A DNA stretch of 64,000 nt from an uncultured Rhodospirillales bacterium (GCA_903845065.1 CAIMWH010000008.1:1-64000); one strand, 5' to 3'; numbered from the stretch's first letter, positions 1 through 11,655 are shown. Notes: a model not told the origin generated them from the sequence alone. Numbers and translations are program-made.

Positions 1-981
<981 letters not shown>

Positions 982-1020
982 CCAGACGCGCAGCAAAGCG
1001 AAGCGGCGACGAAAGCGACA

Positions 1021-1038
1021 GCGGTGCCCTTGCACCGC
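1021..1038. terminator. Short hairpin between convergent genes
   Basis: A perfect 7-bp stem GCGGTGC/GCACCGC with a CCTT loop lies between the ugpC-like stop and the end of the DUF4864 gene, which run toward each other. There is no T-run on either strand, so this is at best a weak or Rho-assisted termination point. Confidence 0.3.
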
Positions 1039-1053
1039 GATAGCGCCCCCGCC

Positions 1054-1476
1054 CTAGCTATCCGCGCTCGCCCGCTCGAGCAATACGCACGCCGCGATGC
1101 GCCAGGTGCCGTCGGGCTGGCGCTCCATGGTGTAGAGCGCGGTGCGCGGCACCCCATCGGGCCCAATCACGCCCACCTCCTGCACGATAGTACCGTCCGC
1201 CTCCCGCGCCTCGCCGAACTGCATTTTGCGCGGCCGATAGACCGGCTGGTACTGCCCCCGCACCATCGCCATGAAGCGCTCGGCGGACCCGAAGATCCGG
1301 CGCAACTCCGGCGTGGCGAAATCAAACGCCGCGGGCCCGTCATCGCGGGCAAAGGCCTCCATCTGCCGGGTGATGACCGCCTCGATCTCGGCCTGGTCGG
1401 CATCAGGCAGCCCATCCGCCCGCGCCACGCCGGACACGGCAAGCATCACCGCCAGCGCGAGCAGGGCGCCGCGCAT
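1054..1476 (-). CDS. DUF4864 domain-containing exported protein
   Basis: A 140-residue protein with a clear signal peptide (LLALAVMLAVSGVARA) followed by a small domain resembling the DUF4864 family (SnoaL/NTF2-like in style, function unknown). The sequence shows the family-like opening AEIEAVITRQMEAFARDDG and the central FGSAERFMAMVRGQYQPVYRP. Its ATG overlaps the cysE stop in TGATG, so it is translationally coupled as the last gene of the suf-cysE unit. A periplasmic location is inferred from the signal peptide. No catalytic residues are recognisable, and a link to cysteine or Fe-S metabolism rests only on position. Confidence 0.8.
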   Translation of the reverse strand: MRGALLALAVMLAVSGVARADGLPDADQAEIEAVITRQMEAFARDDGPAAFDFATPELRRIFGSAERFMAMVRGQYQPVYRPRKMQFGEAREADGTIVQEVGVIGPDGVPRTALYTMERQPDGTWRIAACVLLERASADS

Positions 1477-2309
1477 CAGCCGGTGCGATCGTGCTCGTGC
1501 GGCCAGGTCTGGTCCATCGTCAGCGCCGCCATCGCCGCATTGCGCGCCACCGGCTTCGCCGGAACGCCCACCACGGTGGTGAATGCCGCCACGTCATCCA
1601 GCACAATGCTGCCGGCGCCCACCTTGGCGCCCTCGCCGATGCGGATATTGCCGAGGATTTTTGCCCCCGCCCCGATCAGCACCCCGCGCCCCACCTTCGG
1701 GTGGCGATCGCCCCCCGCCTTGCCGGTGCCGCCGAGTGTGACCTCTTGCAGCATCGAGACATCATCCTCCACCACGGCGGTCTCGCCGATGACGAGGCTG
1801 GTGCCATGGTCGATCATGATGCCGCGGCCCACGGTGGCGGCCGGGTGGAAATCGGCGGCGAACACCTCGGAAATACGGCTCTGCATGTGCCGCGCGAGGT
1901 GGATACGCCCGCCCATCCACAGCCAATGGCTCACCCGATGGGCCTGCAACGCCTGGAATCCCTTGAAGAACAGGAACGGCGTCAGCAGGTCCTCGCAGGA
2001 GGGGTCACGGTCCCGGATGGCCAGCAGGTCGGCCGCGGTGGCGGCGACAATATCCGGCATATCCTCGTAGGCATCGCTGATCAGCCCGGCCAGGGTCGGC
2101 CGATCGATGGCGTCATCGTGCAGTTTGCGCGCCAGCATGCAGGCCATCGCGCCGGCGAGATCGCCATGCGGCATCACCAGCACATTGACCACCCGGCCCA
2201 TCAACCGATCGCGCAACACGGCCTGGCTGGCCTCGCGCAGGATGGTCTGCCACACCTCGATGGCCTCGGGGACATGGACAGCACGCACGCCGCAATCAAG
2301 ATCGGACAT
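1476..2309 (-). CDS. cysE: Serine O-acetyltransferase
   Basis: CysE makes O-acetylserine from serine and acetyl-CoA, the committed step of cysteine synthesis in the cytosol. The 277-residue length is typical. An N-terminal helical domain of about 140 residues precedes a left-handed beta-helix built of hexapeptide repeats. The active-site region GRGIMIDHGTSLVIGETAVVEDDVSMLQEVTLGGTGK and the later GAGAKILGNIRIGEGAKVGAGSIVL are clear. It lies downstream of sufA in the same direction with a 20-base gap, so cysteine supply is probably coupled to Fe-S assembly, where SufS uses cysteine as sulfur donor. Confidence 0.95.
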   Translation of the reverse strand: MSDLDCGVRAVHVPEAIEVWQTILREASQAVLRDRLMGRVVNVLVMPHGDLAGAMACMLARKLHDDAIDRPTLAGLISDAYEDMPDIVAATAADLLAIRDRDPSCEDLLTPFLFFKGFQALQAHRVSHWLWMGGRIHLARHMQSRISEVFAADFHPAATVGRGIMIDHGTSLVIGETAVVEDDVSMLQEVTLGGTGKAGGDRHPKVGRGVLIGAGAKILGNIRIGEGAKVGAGSIVLDDVAAFTTVVGVPAKPVARNAAMAALTMDQTWPHEHDRTG

Positions 2310-2329
2310 CGCCGGCTCCCTTGGATTGG

Positions 2330-2701
2330 CTAGACGTGGAAACTCTCGCCGCAGCCGCAGCGCCCCTTTTCGTTGGGGTTGACGAAGGTGAACCCCGACG
2401 ACAGCGCCTTGACCTCATAATCCATGATTGTGCCGATGAGGAAAAGGCTGGCCTTGCGATCCACCAGAACCGTCATCCCCTTGTCGGTCACCCGCTCGTC
2501 GCCTGGCCCGGGCACGTCGGTCCAGGTCATGTCATAGGCGAGGCCGGAGCAGCCCTTGGTGTTGACCGAGATGCGCAGCAGCATGCCGGCTTGGCCGGTG
2601 GCGTAGAGCGCCTTCAGGCGTTCGGCGGCCGCGTCGGTGAGCGACATCAGCGGCGGCAGTTCGCGCCGTGGACGCGCCGGGGTCATCGTGGTGGTCGACA
2701 T
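2330..2701 (-). CDS. sufA: A-type Fe-S carrier protein (SufA/IscA family)
   Basis: A 123-residue A-type carrier that receives Fe-S clusters and passes them to target apoproteins. The three ligand cysteines are present: C51 in KGCSGLAYDM, and C115 and C117 in GRCGCGESF. I start at MSTTTMTP (2701); the longer ORF to 2776 would add 25 unlikely residues overlapping sufT. It lies 20 bases downstream of sufT in the suf operon. The N-terminal 15-20 residues look disordered, as is common. Functional overlap with ErpA-type carriers elsewhere in the genome is likely but not visible here. Confidence 0.93.
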   Translation of the reverse strand: MSTTTMTPARPRRELPPLMSLTDAAAERLKALYATGQAGMLLRISVNTKGCSGLAYDMTWTDVPGPGDERVTDKGMTVLVDRKASLFLIGTIMDYEVKALSSGFTFVNPNEKGRCGCGESFHV

Positions 2702-2721
2702 TCTGGTTCCCCCTGTTCCGT

Positions 2722-3096
2722 TCAGAACATATTGAGCGCGAGGCGCGCGTCTTCGGTCATCCGGCTCTGGTCCCAAGGCGGGTCCCAGACGACTTCGACA
2801 TCGCAGGTGGCAACGCCGGGCAGCGCGAGGATGGCATCGCGCACCTGCTCGGGCAGTTCCTGCGCCGATGGGCAGGCGGGCGCCGTGAGGGTCATCTCCA
2901 CCTTCACGTTGCCGGCGTCGTTGATGTCGATGGCGTAGATCAGGCCGAGTTCGTAGATATTCACCGGGATTTCCGGATCGTACACCGAGGCGCAGGCCGC
3001 GATCAGCGCGTCCTCGCTCGGCTTGGCTTCCTGCGCCCCGTCGGGTGACCAGGTGCCCACGTTCGGCGTGGCGTCGTTCATGTTGCGCTCACTCAC
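2722..3096 (-). CDS. sufT: SUF-associated DUF59/MIP18-type protein SufT
   Basis: A 124-residue MIP18/DUF59-family protein acting in Fe-S cluster maturation. Key features are DPEIPVNIYELGLIY (about residues 40-54), the conserved cysteine in TAPACPSAQE (C75), and the C-terminal VVWDPPW. The ORF start at 3096 is a GTG that overlaps sufU by 8 bases and has GAGGGG about 10 bases upstream. An in-frame ATG at 3081 is an alternative. The position between sufU and sufA is the usual one in SufU-containing operons. Confidence 0.93.
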   Translation of the reverse strand: MSERNMNDATPNVGTWSPDGAQEAKPSEDALIAACASVYDPEIPVNIYELGLIYAIDINDAGNVKVEMTLTAPACPSAQELPEQVRDAILALPGVATCDVEVVWDPPWDQSRMTEDARLALNMF

Positions 3097-3541
3097 TGGT
3101 GGTTGCCCCCTCGCCCTCGAGTGCGGCGATCAGCGCGTGCCATGGCAGCGTGGCGCACTTCACCCGGGACGGGTACTCGTGCACCGCGGCCAGCGGCAGC
3201 ATCGGTTTCAATTCCTCGGCGCATTCCGCGCATTCGCCGGTCTGCGCGAGGGTGCGGAAGGCGGCGAACAGCCGGCGCGTGCTGGTGGCGCTATGGCCGG
3301 CCACCGCTTCCACCATCAGGTCGGCCGCCGCCTTGCTGATTTCGCAGCCCCGCGCATCGAATCCGGTGGCGGCGATGGTGCCGTCCCCGGCGTATTTCAC
3401 CCACACCTGCACGCGATCGCCGCACATCGGGTTGTCGCCCTTGGCGGTGGCGTCGAAATCCTCCAGCCGCCGCATATGCCGGGGCCGGCGGCCGCGCTCG
3501 ATGATGGTGGCGTTGTAGAGATCGCGGAGGTCTTCGAACAT
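3089..3541 (-). CDS. sufU: SufU-type Fe-S assembly protein / sulfur acceptor
   Basis: SufU accepts persulfide sulfur from SufS in a zinc-dependent manner and passes it to the SufBCD scaffold. The zinc and cysteine residues are present: C40 and D42 in NPMCGDRV, C66 in ARGCEIS, and C129 in RVKCATLPW. The insert between the second and third cysteines that separates SufU from IscU is present and carries an extra C104/C107 pair (GECAEC). The start abuts the sufS stop, sharing base 3541. With SufU in the operon and no sufE in the window, this operon appears to use SufU as partner of SufS. Confidence 0.94.
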   Translation of the reverse strand: MFEDLRDLYNATIIERGRRPRHMRRLEDFDATAKGDNPMCGDRVQVWVKYAGDGTIAATGFDARGCEISKAAADLMVEAVAGHSATSTRRLFAAFRTLAQTGECAECAEELKPMLPLAAVHEYPSRVKCATLPWHALIAALEGEGATTSE

Positions 3542-4785
3542 TACTGGAAGAACTCCCGCACCTTGATCAGCGTGTCGGCCAGCACGTCGATTTCGCCGGG
3601 CGTCGTGTAGATGCCGAAGCTGGCCCGCGCGGTGGATTCCAGCCCCAGGCGATGCATCAGCGGCTCGGCGCAGTGATGCCCCGCCCGCACCGCGATCCCG
3701 GCGCGATCCAGCAGCGTCGCGATGTCATGCGCATGCGCCCGATCCAGCGTGAAGCTCACCACTCCGCCGCGATCCTGCGCGCGGCCGATCACGGTGAGCC
3801 CCTCGATCGCCGACAAACGGGACAATGCATGGTCAGTCAGCGCCGCCTCATGCGCCGCGATGGCGGGATAGCCGATCCCCTCCACCCACTCGATCGCCGC
3901 ATTCAGGCCTATACCCTCGATGATCGCCGGCGTGCCGGCCTCGAACTTGTGCGGCACCCGCGCCCAGGTGGAGCGCTCGTAGGTGACGGACGAAATCATG
4001 TCCCCGCCGCCCATCCACGGCGGCATCGCCTCCAGCAGTTCGCGCTTGCCGTAGAGCACGCCGATCCCGGTCGGGCCGTACAGCTTGTGCCCGGTGAACA
4101 CGTAGAAATCAGCATCCAGCGCCCGCACATCCACCCGGCGATGCACCACCGCCTGCGAGCCATCGAGCAGCACCTTGGCGCCATGGGCGTGGGCAATCTG
4201 GATAATCCGCTCGGCCGGCGTGTAGCTGCCGAGCACGTTGGACATGTGGGTGATCGCCACCAGCCCCACCTTGCCATCGGCGAACAGCGCCTCGTAGGCC
4301 GCCATGTCGAGTTCGCCGGCATCGTTGATCGGCGCCACCCGTAGTTCGGTGCCATGCGCATCGCGCAGCATCTGCCACGGCACGATGTTGGAGTGATGCT
4401 CCATCGCCGAAATCACCACCGCCTGCCCAGGCTTCATGATGCCGCGGCCATAGCTGTGCGCGACGAGGTTGATGCCCTCGGTGGAATTGCGCACGAACAC
4501 GATCTCGTGCCGGTCCCCGGCGTTCAGCAGGCGGGCGGCGGCATCGCGTGTGGCCTCGTAGGCTTCCGTGGTGCGCTCGCTCATCCAGTGCAGACCGCGA
4601 TGGATGTTGGCGTACTGGGTCTCCATCGCGCCCACCATGGCGTCGATCACCGCGCGCGGCTTCTGCGCCGAGGCGGCGCTGTCGAGGAACACCAGGTCCT
4701 TGCCGCGGATTTTCTGCTCCAGGATGGGGAACTGCGCCCGGATGGCGGCGATATCCAGCCGTGCGTCAAACGAAGGGGCGTTCAT
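3541..4785 (-). CDS. sufS: Cysteine desulfurase SufS
   Basis: A PLP-dependent group II cysteine desulfurase of 414 residues that converts cysteine to alanine and forms an enzyme persulfide. The PLP lysine lies in FYVFTGHKLYGPTG (around residue 230). The catalytic cysteine is C372 in RAGHHCAEPL, the short-loop arrangement typical of SufS. It overlaps sufD by 4 bases upstream and meets sufU downstream, so translation is coupled. Confidence 0.96.
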   Translation of the reverse strand: MNAPSFDARLDIAAIRAQFPILEQKIRGKDLVFLDSAASAQKPRAVIDAMVGAMETQYANIHRGLHWMSERTTEAYEATRDAAARLLNAGDRHEIVFVRNSTEGINLVAHSYGRGIMKPGQAVVISAMEHHSNIVPWQMLRDAHGTELRVAPINDAGELDMAAYEALFADGKVGLVAITHMSNVLGSYTPAERIIQIAHAHGAKVLLDGSQAVVHRRVDVRALDADFYVFTGHKLYGPTGIGVLYGKRELLEAMPPWMGGGDMISSVTYERSTWARVPHKFEAGTPAIIEGIGLNAAIEWVEGIGYPAIAAHEAALTDHALSRLSAIEGLTVIGRAQDRGGVVSFTLDRAHAHDIATLLDRAGIAVRAGHHCAEPLMHRLGLESTARASFGIYTTPGEIDVLADTLIKVREFFQ

Positions 4786-6061
4786 GCGGCGTCTCCCGTG
4801 CCCAGTTCGGCGGCCCAGCGTGCCGCGATGGCGGCTTCCATGCCGGCGCGCACCGCTTCATGGGCAATCGGGTCGAGCGCTTCGGCGAGGAAGGCGCGCA
4901 CCAGGATATTGCGCGCCTCGGCCACGGGCACGCCGCGGCTGCGCAGATAGAACAACTGGTCGGCATCCAACTCGCCCACCGTGGCGCCGTGGCTGCACTT
5001 CACGTCATCGGCGTAGATTTCCAACTGCGGCTTGCTGTCGATCTCGGCATCGCGCGAGAGCAGCAGGGTCTGGTTCATCTGGTAGCCGTCGGTCTTCTGG
5101 GCGATGCGATCAACCTCGATTTTGCCCTGGAACACGCCCTTGGAGCGCCCGGTCAGCACGTTCTTCACCGTCTGCCGGCTGGCGGTGGCGGGCGCTGCAT
5201 GGCGCACCACGGTGGTGAAGTCCGAATGCTGCGAACCGCCGAGAAGCTGCGCGGCATTCAGGTGCGCCATCGCCTTCTCGCCGACCAGCCGCGCATGCAC
5301 CTGCACGCGCGCGAGCTTGCCGCCGAGGGCGAGGGAGAAGCTGTCATAGGTGCCGCGCGCGCCAACCTCGGCGAACACGGTGGAGAGGTGGAACGCCCCG
5401 GGCGCCTCCATCTGCTGACGCAGATGCACCAGCGTGGCATCCTCGGCGATCTCGGCCGTCAGCACCGGATTGTTGAAGTAGACGCCAACCCCGGCATTCA
5501 CCTCCACCAGCGTCAACCGCGCGCCCTTCCCCAGGCGCACGGCATGGCGTGGATGGAACGAAACCGGCTTGCCGTGCGCATCGCTGCCCAGGCTGACCAG
5601 CAGCAGGGTGCCGGCATCGACATCGGCGGCGACATCGATGGCCGCACCGTCCTCGGCCAGCATGGTGTTGAGCGCGACCATCTTTTCCGCGTTGTCGGCA
5701 ATGCGGCCAAACGCCGGGGCGCCGGTCTGCACCGACACCCCCTCGGGCAATTGCGAAAGGTCATCGCGGAACCGGCCATCGACGAACACCAGGCGCGGCC
5801 CATCGATCAACCCGAGCGCGGCCAATTGCGCCGCGCCATCGGCCAGCAGCACCACGGGTTCGTGGAACGCCACATCGGCCAGCACGCGCAGCCCGGTATA
5901 GCGCCAGGCTTCCTCGCGCGGTCCCGGCAATCCCTGCTGCGCAAACGCCGCAGCACCTGCGGCCCGCAGCGCCACGTTGCCGGACAGCCGCGCCTTCAAA
6001 CCCTCGTAACGCGCCAGGAAGCCCTGCGCGGATGCCTGCAAACTTGTCTGCGACACAGCGT

Positions 6062-6065
<4 letters not shown>
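4782..6065 (-). CDS. sufD: SufD, Fe-S scaffold complex component
   Basis: A 427-residue partner of SufB in the SufBC2D scaffold that builds Fe-S clusters in the cytosol. The C-terminal core with QTLLLSRDAEIDSKPQLEIYADDVKCSHGATVGELD is diagnostic: the cysteine-histidine pair CSHGATVG is the conserved part of the SufB/SufD family. The N-terminal half is variable and alanine-rich, as usual for SufD. Its start overlaps the sufC stop by 4 bases. Confidence 0.95.
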
Positions 6066-6811
<746 letters not shown>

Positions 6812-6821
6812 AATATCGTCC

Positions 6822-8306
6822 CTAGCCTACAGAGCCTTCGAGGCTCACGGCGAGAAGCTTCTGGGCCTCCACCGCGAACTCCATCGGCAATTCCTTCAAT
6901 ACGTCCTTGCAGAAACCGTTCACGATCAGCCCTACCGCATCTTCCTGCGACAGGCCGCGCTGGCGGCAATAGAACAACTGGTCGTCGGCGATTTTCGAGG
7001 TGGTGGCCTCGTGTTCCGTCTTTGCCGTAGGGTTGCGGCTTTCGATGTAGGGCACCGTGTGGGCGCCGCACTGGTCACCGATCAGCAGCGAGTCGCACTG
7101 GGTGAAATTCCGCGCCCCATCGGCGTTCTTCATGATGCGAACCAGACCACGATACGTGTTGTCGGACCGCCCGGCGCTGATCCCCTTCGACACGATGGTG
7201 CTGCGGGTGTTCTTCCCGATATGGATCATCTTGGTGCCGGTATCGGCCTGCTGGCGGTTGGTGGTGACCGCCACCGAGTAGAACTCGCCCACGCTGTCAT
7301 CGCCTTGCAGGATGCAGGAGGGATACTTCCAGGTGATCGCCGACCCGGTTTCCACCTGGGTCCAGCTGATCTTGGACCGGGCGCCACGGCAGGCGCCGCG
7401 CTTGGTGACGAAATTGTAGATGCCACCCTTGCCGTCGGCATCGCCGGGGTACCAGTTCTGCACCGTCGAATACTTGATGGTGGCATCCGTCATCGCGACG
7501 AGTTCCACCACCGCGGCATGCAACTGGTTCTCGTCACGCTGCGGCGCCGTGCAGCCTTCGAGGTAGGATACGTAGCCGCCGTCCTCCACCACGATCAGCG
7601 TGCGCTCGAACTGCCCGGTGTTGCGGGCGTTGATGCGGAAATAGGTGCTGAGTTCCATCGGGCAGCGCACCCCCTTGGGGATGAACACGAAGGACCCATC
7701 GGAGAAAACCGCCGAATTCAGCGCCGCGAAGTAGTTGTCACCAGCCGGCACCACGCTACCGAGATACTGCTTCACCAGGTCGGGATGCGAATGCACCGCC
7801 TCGGAAATCGGGCAGAAAATCACCCCGGCCTTGGCCAGCGTATCCTTGAAGGTGGTGGCGACCGAGACGCTGTCGAACACCGCATCCACCGCCACCGGCG
7901 GCCGCTCGCCCTCTTCCGGCTCAACCCCGGCGAGGATGGCGCGCTCGCGCAGCGGGATGCCCAGCTTTTCGTACATCGCGAGCAACGCGGGATCGACCTC
8001 GTCGAGGGACTTCGGGCCCGCCTTCTTCTTCGGCGCCGCGTAGTAATGCAAGTCCTGGTAGTCGATCGGCGCGTGCTGGACCTTCGCCCAGGACGGCTCC
8101 TCCATCTTCAGCCACGCCGCGTAGGACTTCAGGCGCCACTCCAGCAGCCACGCGGGCTCGCCCTTGCGCTCCGAAATCAGCCGAACGATGTCCTCGTTCA
8201 GGCCCTTCGGTGCCATGTCCATTTCGATATCGGTGGAGAAACCCCACTTGTAGCCGCCCTCCGTGACGGCGGCGACGGTGTCGAGGGTCTCGGTGACGGC
8301 AGCCAT
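6822..8306 (-). CDS. sufB: SufB, Fe-S scaffold complex component
   Basis: A 494-residue core scaffold subunit that assembles Fe-S clusters from SufU/SufS-derived sulfur. I start at [14 protein letters not shown] (8306); the ORF extension to 8429 would run into the Rrf2 gene and has no family look. Recognisable blocks include [39 protein letters not shown] and [30 protein letters not shown] near the C-terminus. The gap to the regulator upstream is 10 bases, so it is probably the second gene of the operon. Confidence 0.96.
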   Translation of the reverse strand: MAAVTETLDTVAAVTEGGYKWGFSTDIEMDMAPKGLNEDIVRLISERKGEPAWLLEWRLKSYAAWLKMEEPSWAKVQHAPIDYQDLHYYAAPKKKAGPKSLDEVDPALLAMYEKLGIPLRERAILAGVEPEEGERPPVAVDAVFDSVSVATTFKDTLAKAGVIFCPISEAVHSHPDLVKQYLGSVVPAGDNYFAALNSAVFSDGSFVFIPKGVRCPMELSTYFRINARNTGQFERTLIVVEDGGYVSYLEGCTAPQRDENQLHAAVVELVAMTDATIKYSTVQNWYPGDADGKGGIYNFVTKRGACRGARSKISWTQVETGSAITWKYPSCILQGDDSVGEFYSVAVTTNRQQADTGTKMIHIGKNTRSTIVSKGISAGRSDNTYRGLVRIMKNADGARNFTQCDSLLIGDQCGAHTVPYIESRNPTAKTEHEATTSKIADDQLFYCRQRGLSQEDAVGLIVNGFCKDVLKELPMEFAVEAQKLLAVSLEGSVG

Positions 8307-8316
8307 ATTGTGACTC

Positions 8317-8787
8317 CTATTCGGCGGCCGACGCCGCGAGCGGCGCCGGAATGCGGAAGGCCGGCGGCACCGAGGCCGCGCGCATGTCCGCGAGCGTGAT
8401 ATTGGAAAGGGCGTCGCGAATGGCGTCATTCACCAGGTCCCACCGGCCCTTGACGGCGCACAGGCTGCCGACGTCGCAGCCGCCGCCACCGCCCTCGACA
8501 CAGGCGGTCAGCGCGATCGGGCCATCGATGGCGCCGATCACATCGGCCACCGTCACCGCATCAAGCGGGCGGGACAGCCGGTAGCCGCCGCGCGCCCCGC
8601 GCTGGGACACCACGAGGGCGGCCGAAGCCAACGCCTTCAACACCTTGGCGACCGTTGGTTCCGGCACCCCGGTCGCCAGCGCGATCCCCGGCGAGGTCTG
8701 CACGCAGTCCTCCCCCGGCCGCTGGCAATCCCCCAGACGGATCAGCACGACGACCGCGTAATCGGTCAATTTGGACAGCCTGAGCAT
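8317..8787 (-). CDS. Rrf2-family SUF regulator
   Basis: A 156-residue Rrf2-type winged-helix regulator heading the suf operon. The helix-turn-helix covers about residues 30-70, including the family wing [14 protein letters not shown]. Three cysteines, C96, C104 and C110 in [22 protein letters not shown], are placed as in Fe-S-sensing Rrf2 members such as IscR or the alphaproteobacterial SUF regulator. It therefore probably senses Fe-S status and autoregulates the operon. The palindrome just upstream is the natural candidate operator. Residue spacing supports cluster binding but does not prove it. Confidence 0.9.
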   Translation of the reverse strand: MLRLSKLTDYAVVVLIRLGDCQRPGEDCVQTSPGIALATGVPEPTVAKVLKALASAALVVSQRGARGGYRLSRPLDAVTVADVIGAIDGPIALTACVEGGGGGCDVGSLCAVKGRWDLVNDAIRDALSNITLADMRAASVPPAFRIPAPLAASAAE

Positions 8788-8800
8788 GCGCCATTACCCT

Positions 8801-8824
8801 AATCGGACCTGTTCGGTCCTGATT
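8801..8824 (-). promoter_or_regulatory. Candidate operator for the Rrf2 regulator
   Basis: AATCGGACCTGTTCGGTCCTGATT forms an imperfect inverted repeat (ATCGGACC and its near complement GGTCCTGAT) centred about 25 bases before the regulator ATG. Rrf2 proteins bind dyads of this size over their own promoters. No convincing -35/-10 pair could be fixed around it. The assignment to the adjacent regulator is inference. Confidence 0.5.
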
Positions 8825-8969
8825 GGGCAAATGGCCCATCGGCCGGATATCGTCAAGCCCGCTTGGCCGGGATTTCCGCACCCCCATCTGGTCGACTGGG
8901 CGGGAGCGCACTAGTTTCGCCGCGCCGGCGCCGCCGGATTGTCTTCAACCAGCAAACGGGAAACGCCGC

Positions 8970-9290
8970 ATGATCGCCGATGTCCGTATCTACACCTGCA
9001 AACCCAACAAGATGGCCGAATTCGTCAAGATCTATGAGGAACTCGCCTGGCCGCTCCAGCAGAAGTACCTCGGCCGCTGCCTGGGCTGGTTCACCACCAT
9101 CGAGGGTGAACTCAACACCGTCGTGCATATCTGGGGCTACGAAAACCAGGGCGACCGCGAGACCCGCCGCAACGCCATGGCGGCCGATCCCTCCTGGGGC
9201 GCCTACCTCGCCGCCGTCGCCAAGGCCGAATGCCTGGTGAAAATGGAAAACCGCATCACCCGCCCGACCGGCTTCTCGCCGGTCCAGTAG
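8970..9290 (+). CDS. NIPSNAP family protein
   Basis: A 106-residue single-domain protein of the NIPSNAP / dimeric alpha-beta barrel group. The opening MIADVRIYTCKPNKMAEFVKIYEE and the later TVVHIWGYENQGDRETRRNAMAADPSW are typical of NIPSNAP proteins. I start at the ATG at 8970 rather than the ORF-track start at 8823. The function of bacterial NIPSNAPs is not settled; they are often found beside catabolic genes. It is a single gene, convergent with pheA. Confidence 0.88.
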   Translation: MIADVRIYTCKPNKMAEFVKIYEELAWPLQQKYLGRCLGWFTTIEGELNTVVHIWGYENQGDRETRRNAMAADPSWGAYLAAVAKAECLVKMENRITRPTGFSPVQ

Positions 9291-9305
9291 CCGTCGCCCA
9301 CCGCT

Positions 9306-10157
9306 TCAGTCCCCGCTGGCCTGGTCCTTGCGGAACTGGGCGGTGGGGTAGACGCCCATGATGCGGGCCTCGCGCGAGAAGAACGTCAGTTCTTCGAGCG
9401 CGCGGCGCAGCGCTGGCTGCTCCGGGTGCCCCTCGACGTCACACAGGAACTGGGTGGCGGTGAAATGCCCGCCCACCATGTAGCTCTCCAGCTTGGTCAT
9501 GTTGACGCCATTGGTGGCGAACCCGCCGAGCGCCTTGTAGAGCGCGGCCGGCACGTTGCGCACACGGAAGACGAACGTCGTCATAAGCCCCGGCTCGGTC
9601 GGCGCGCACACCCGCGGCTTGTCCGCCATCACATAGAAGCGCGTGGTGTTGTGTGCGGCGTCCTCCACGTTGCTGCGCAGGATATCGAGCCCAAACAACT
9701 CCCCGGCGAGGGAGGAGGCGATGGCGCAATCCTCGGGATTGCCCCATTGCGCCACCAGCTCGGCGGAACCGGCGGTATCGGCCTCCACCACCGCCTGGAG
9801 ATCGAGTTCCTTGAGGATTTTCCGCACCTGGCCCAGTGCGACGACATGCGAATGGGCCCGCTTGAGCCCGCCGATGGTGGCGCCCTTCACGCCGAGCAGG
9901 CAGTGCTCGACGCGCTGGAAGTGCTCGCCCACCACATACAGCCCGCTATCCGGCAGCAGATAGTGAACATCGCCCACCCGGCCGGCGAGGCTGTTTTCGC
10001 AGGCGATCATGGCAAGGTCGGCGGTCTTGTCTCGGACGGCTTCCATTGCGGCATCGAAGGTGTCGCAGGGCAGGGTGGTCCAGCCAGGATAGGCATTGCG
10101 GCAGGCAAGGTCGGAGTAGGCGCCGGGCCTCCCCTGGAAGGCGATGGTCCGGGTCAT
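9306..10157 (-). CDS. pheA: Prephenate dehydratase
   Basis: A 283-residue monofunctional prephenate dehydratase that converts prephenate to phenylpyruvate in phenylalanine synthesis. The N-terminal catalytic domain begins [21 protein letters not shown] and contains the catalytic NTTRFYVM motif. A C-terminal ACT domain follows ([32 protein letters not shown]), which usually gives feedback inhibition by phenylalanine. No chorismate mutase domain is present. Its ATG overlaps the kdsB stop by 4 bases, so kdsB and pheA are coupled. Confidence 0.96.
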   Translation of the reverse strand: MTRTIAFQGRPGAYSDLACRNAYPGWTTLPCDTFDAAMEAVRDKTADLAMIACENSLAGRVGDVHYLLPDSGLYVVGEHFQRVEHCLLGVKGATIGGLKRAHSHVVALGQVRKILKELDLQAVVEADTAGSAELVAQWGNPEDCAIASSLAGELFGLDILRSNVEDAAHNTTRFYVMADKPRVCAPTEPGLMTTFVFRVRNVPAALYKALGGFATNGVNMTKLESYMVGGHFTATQFLCDVEGHPEQPALRRALEELTFFSREARIMGVYPTAQFRKDQASGD

Positions 10158-10918
10158 GCGGGGCTCTTTACAGCGGAAGGAAGGCCAGAGGGACGAAGGG
10201 CAACACGGGCACGTTCAAGATCGGCCGGCGTATCCACGCCAAACGGAGCGAATTCCACGCGGGCGCAGGCGATGCGCATGCCGGCCTCCAGCGCGCGAAG
10301 CTGTTCGAGACTCTCGCGCCGTTCAAGCGGCGACTCGGGCAGCGCCACGAAGCGCGCCAGGGCCTGCCGGCGAAAGGCGTATATGCCGATATGGTGCCAC
10401 AGCGGCCCCTCGCCGGCCGGGATCGCAGCGCGCGAAAAATACAGCGCCGGAGACACCGCCCGCCCGCCATCGAACGCGCAGGCGGCCTTCACCACGCTGG
10501 GGGAGGCAGCCTCCTCGGGCGTGGTGATGGGGGCGACGAGGGTGGCGATATCTATCGCCGGATCGGCCAGCGGGGCCAGCACGGCGCGGATGTATTCGGG
10601 CGGAATAGTCGGCAGATCGCCCTGCAAATTCACCACCACATCATGGTGCCCCTGCGGATCGAGGCTGCTCAGCGCTGCATGAACGCGATCCGAGCCCCTC
10701 GGCAGCGAGGGATCGGTCAGCACCGCGATGCCGCCCGCCGCCCGCACCGCCTCGGCGATCTCGAGCTCGGCGCAGGCCACCGCCACCGGGCCGATATCGG
10801 CCTCCCGCCCGCGGTTCAGCACATGCACGATCATCGGGATGCCATTGATGTCCGCCAGCGGCTTGCCGGGCAGCCTGGTGGCGGCCATGCGCGAGGGAAT
10901 GAGAACGATCGGGTTCAT
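10154..10918 (-). CDS. kdsB: 3-deoxy-manno-octulosonate cytidylyltransferase
   Basis: KdsB activates KDO as CMP-KDO for the lipopolysaccharide inner core. I start at [21 protein letters not shown] (10918, 254 residues); the ORF extension upstream is not family-like. The nucleotide-binding opening [30 protein letters not shown] with the metal-binding QGD, and [16 protein letters not shown] are all conserved. It overlaps pheA by 4 bases and is divergent from the cytochrome c gene. Confidence 0.96.
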   Translation of the reverse strand: MNPIVLIPSRMAATRLPGKPLADINGIPMIVHVLNRGREADIGPVAVACAELEIAEAVRAAGGIAVLTDPSLPRGSDRVHAALSSLDPQGHHDVVVNLQGDLPTIPPEYIRAVLAPLADPAIDIATLVAPITTPEEAASPSVVKAACAFDGGRAVSPALYFSRAAIPAGEGPLWHHIGIYAFRRQALARFVALPESPLERRESLEQLRALEAGMRIACARVEFAPFGVDTPADLERARVALRPSGLPSAVKSPA

Positions 10919-11121
10919 GCGCGCAGCCTCATCTGAAGTCCTTGGCACCCTTAAGTGACACAATTGGACGGCACGGGTTGAAGCCCGTCGCCTCCTTGCC
11001 TATGGTGCGCCGCACCTTAGGTATCCGGCCCATATTGCGCAACGCGACGTCGCGCAACACGGTCAACCGGATGTCCGGGCAATGAACAGGCCGATCCGAT
11101 CTCGCGCGGGGTATACGTCGT

Positions 11122-11655
11122 ATGGATAGCATGGAGTTAAACAAGCTGGTGGCATCGGTCCTTGTGGCCGGTATCACCTTCTTCGTCTGCGGCGTGATCG
11201 GGCAGGGCCTGGTGCATCCCGAACATCTGCACGAAAGTGCGATCAAGATTGAAGTTGCCACGGCCGCTCCGGCCGGGGGCGCGAAGGAAGAGGCGCTGGC
11301 GCCGATCGGCCCGATGCTGGCGAGCGCCGATGTCGCCGCCGGCGGCACCGCCGCCAAGTCGCTGTGCTCGGCCTGTCACACGTTCACCGATGGCGGCAAG
11401 GCCGGCGTCGGCCCGAACCTGTATGGCATCATCGGCCGCGATCGCGCCGCCGCCGCCGGGTTCGCCTACTCGAACGGGCTGAAGGCCAAGGCCGGCGCCT
11501 GGAACTACGAAGACCTGAACGCCTGGCTGAAGAAGCCCGCCGCCTACGCCGCCGGCACCAAGATGGCCTTCGCCGGTATCAACAGCGACAAGCAGCGCGC
11601 CAACGTGATCGCCTATCTGCGCAGCCTGGCCGCCACACCCGCCCCCCTGCCGTAA
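11122..11655 (+). CDS. Membrane-anchored c-type cytochrome
   Basis: A 177-residue class I cytochrome c with an uncleaved N-terminal transmembrane anchor (LVASVLVAGITFFVCGVIGQGLV, about residues 9-31), a flexible linker, and one heme domain facing the periplasm. The heme site is CSACH (residues 82-86) and the distal ligand is probably M148 in GTKMAFAGI. It resembles CycM/cytochrome c552, which carries electrons to terminal oxidases. A second ATG three codons downstream is a possible start. A short GTATAC lies just upstream, but I cannot call a firm promoter. Confidence 0.92.
   Translation: MDSMELNKLVASVLVAGITFFVCGVIGQGLVHPEHLHESAIKIEVATAAPAGGAKEEALAPIGPMLASADVAAGGTAAKSLCSACHTFTDGGKAGVGPNLYGIIGRDRAAAAGFAYSNGLKAKAGAWNYEDLNAWLKKPAAYAAGTKMAFAGINSDKQRANVIAYLRSLAATPAPLP

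Noticed and set aside
982-1053. Possible small gene between ugpC and DUF4864
   Set aside because: Only about 70 bases with a hairpin and no ribosome site.
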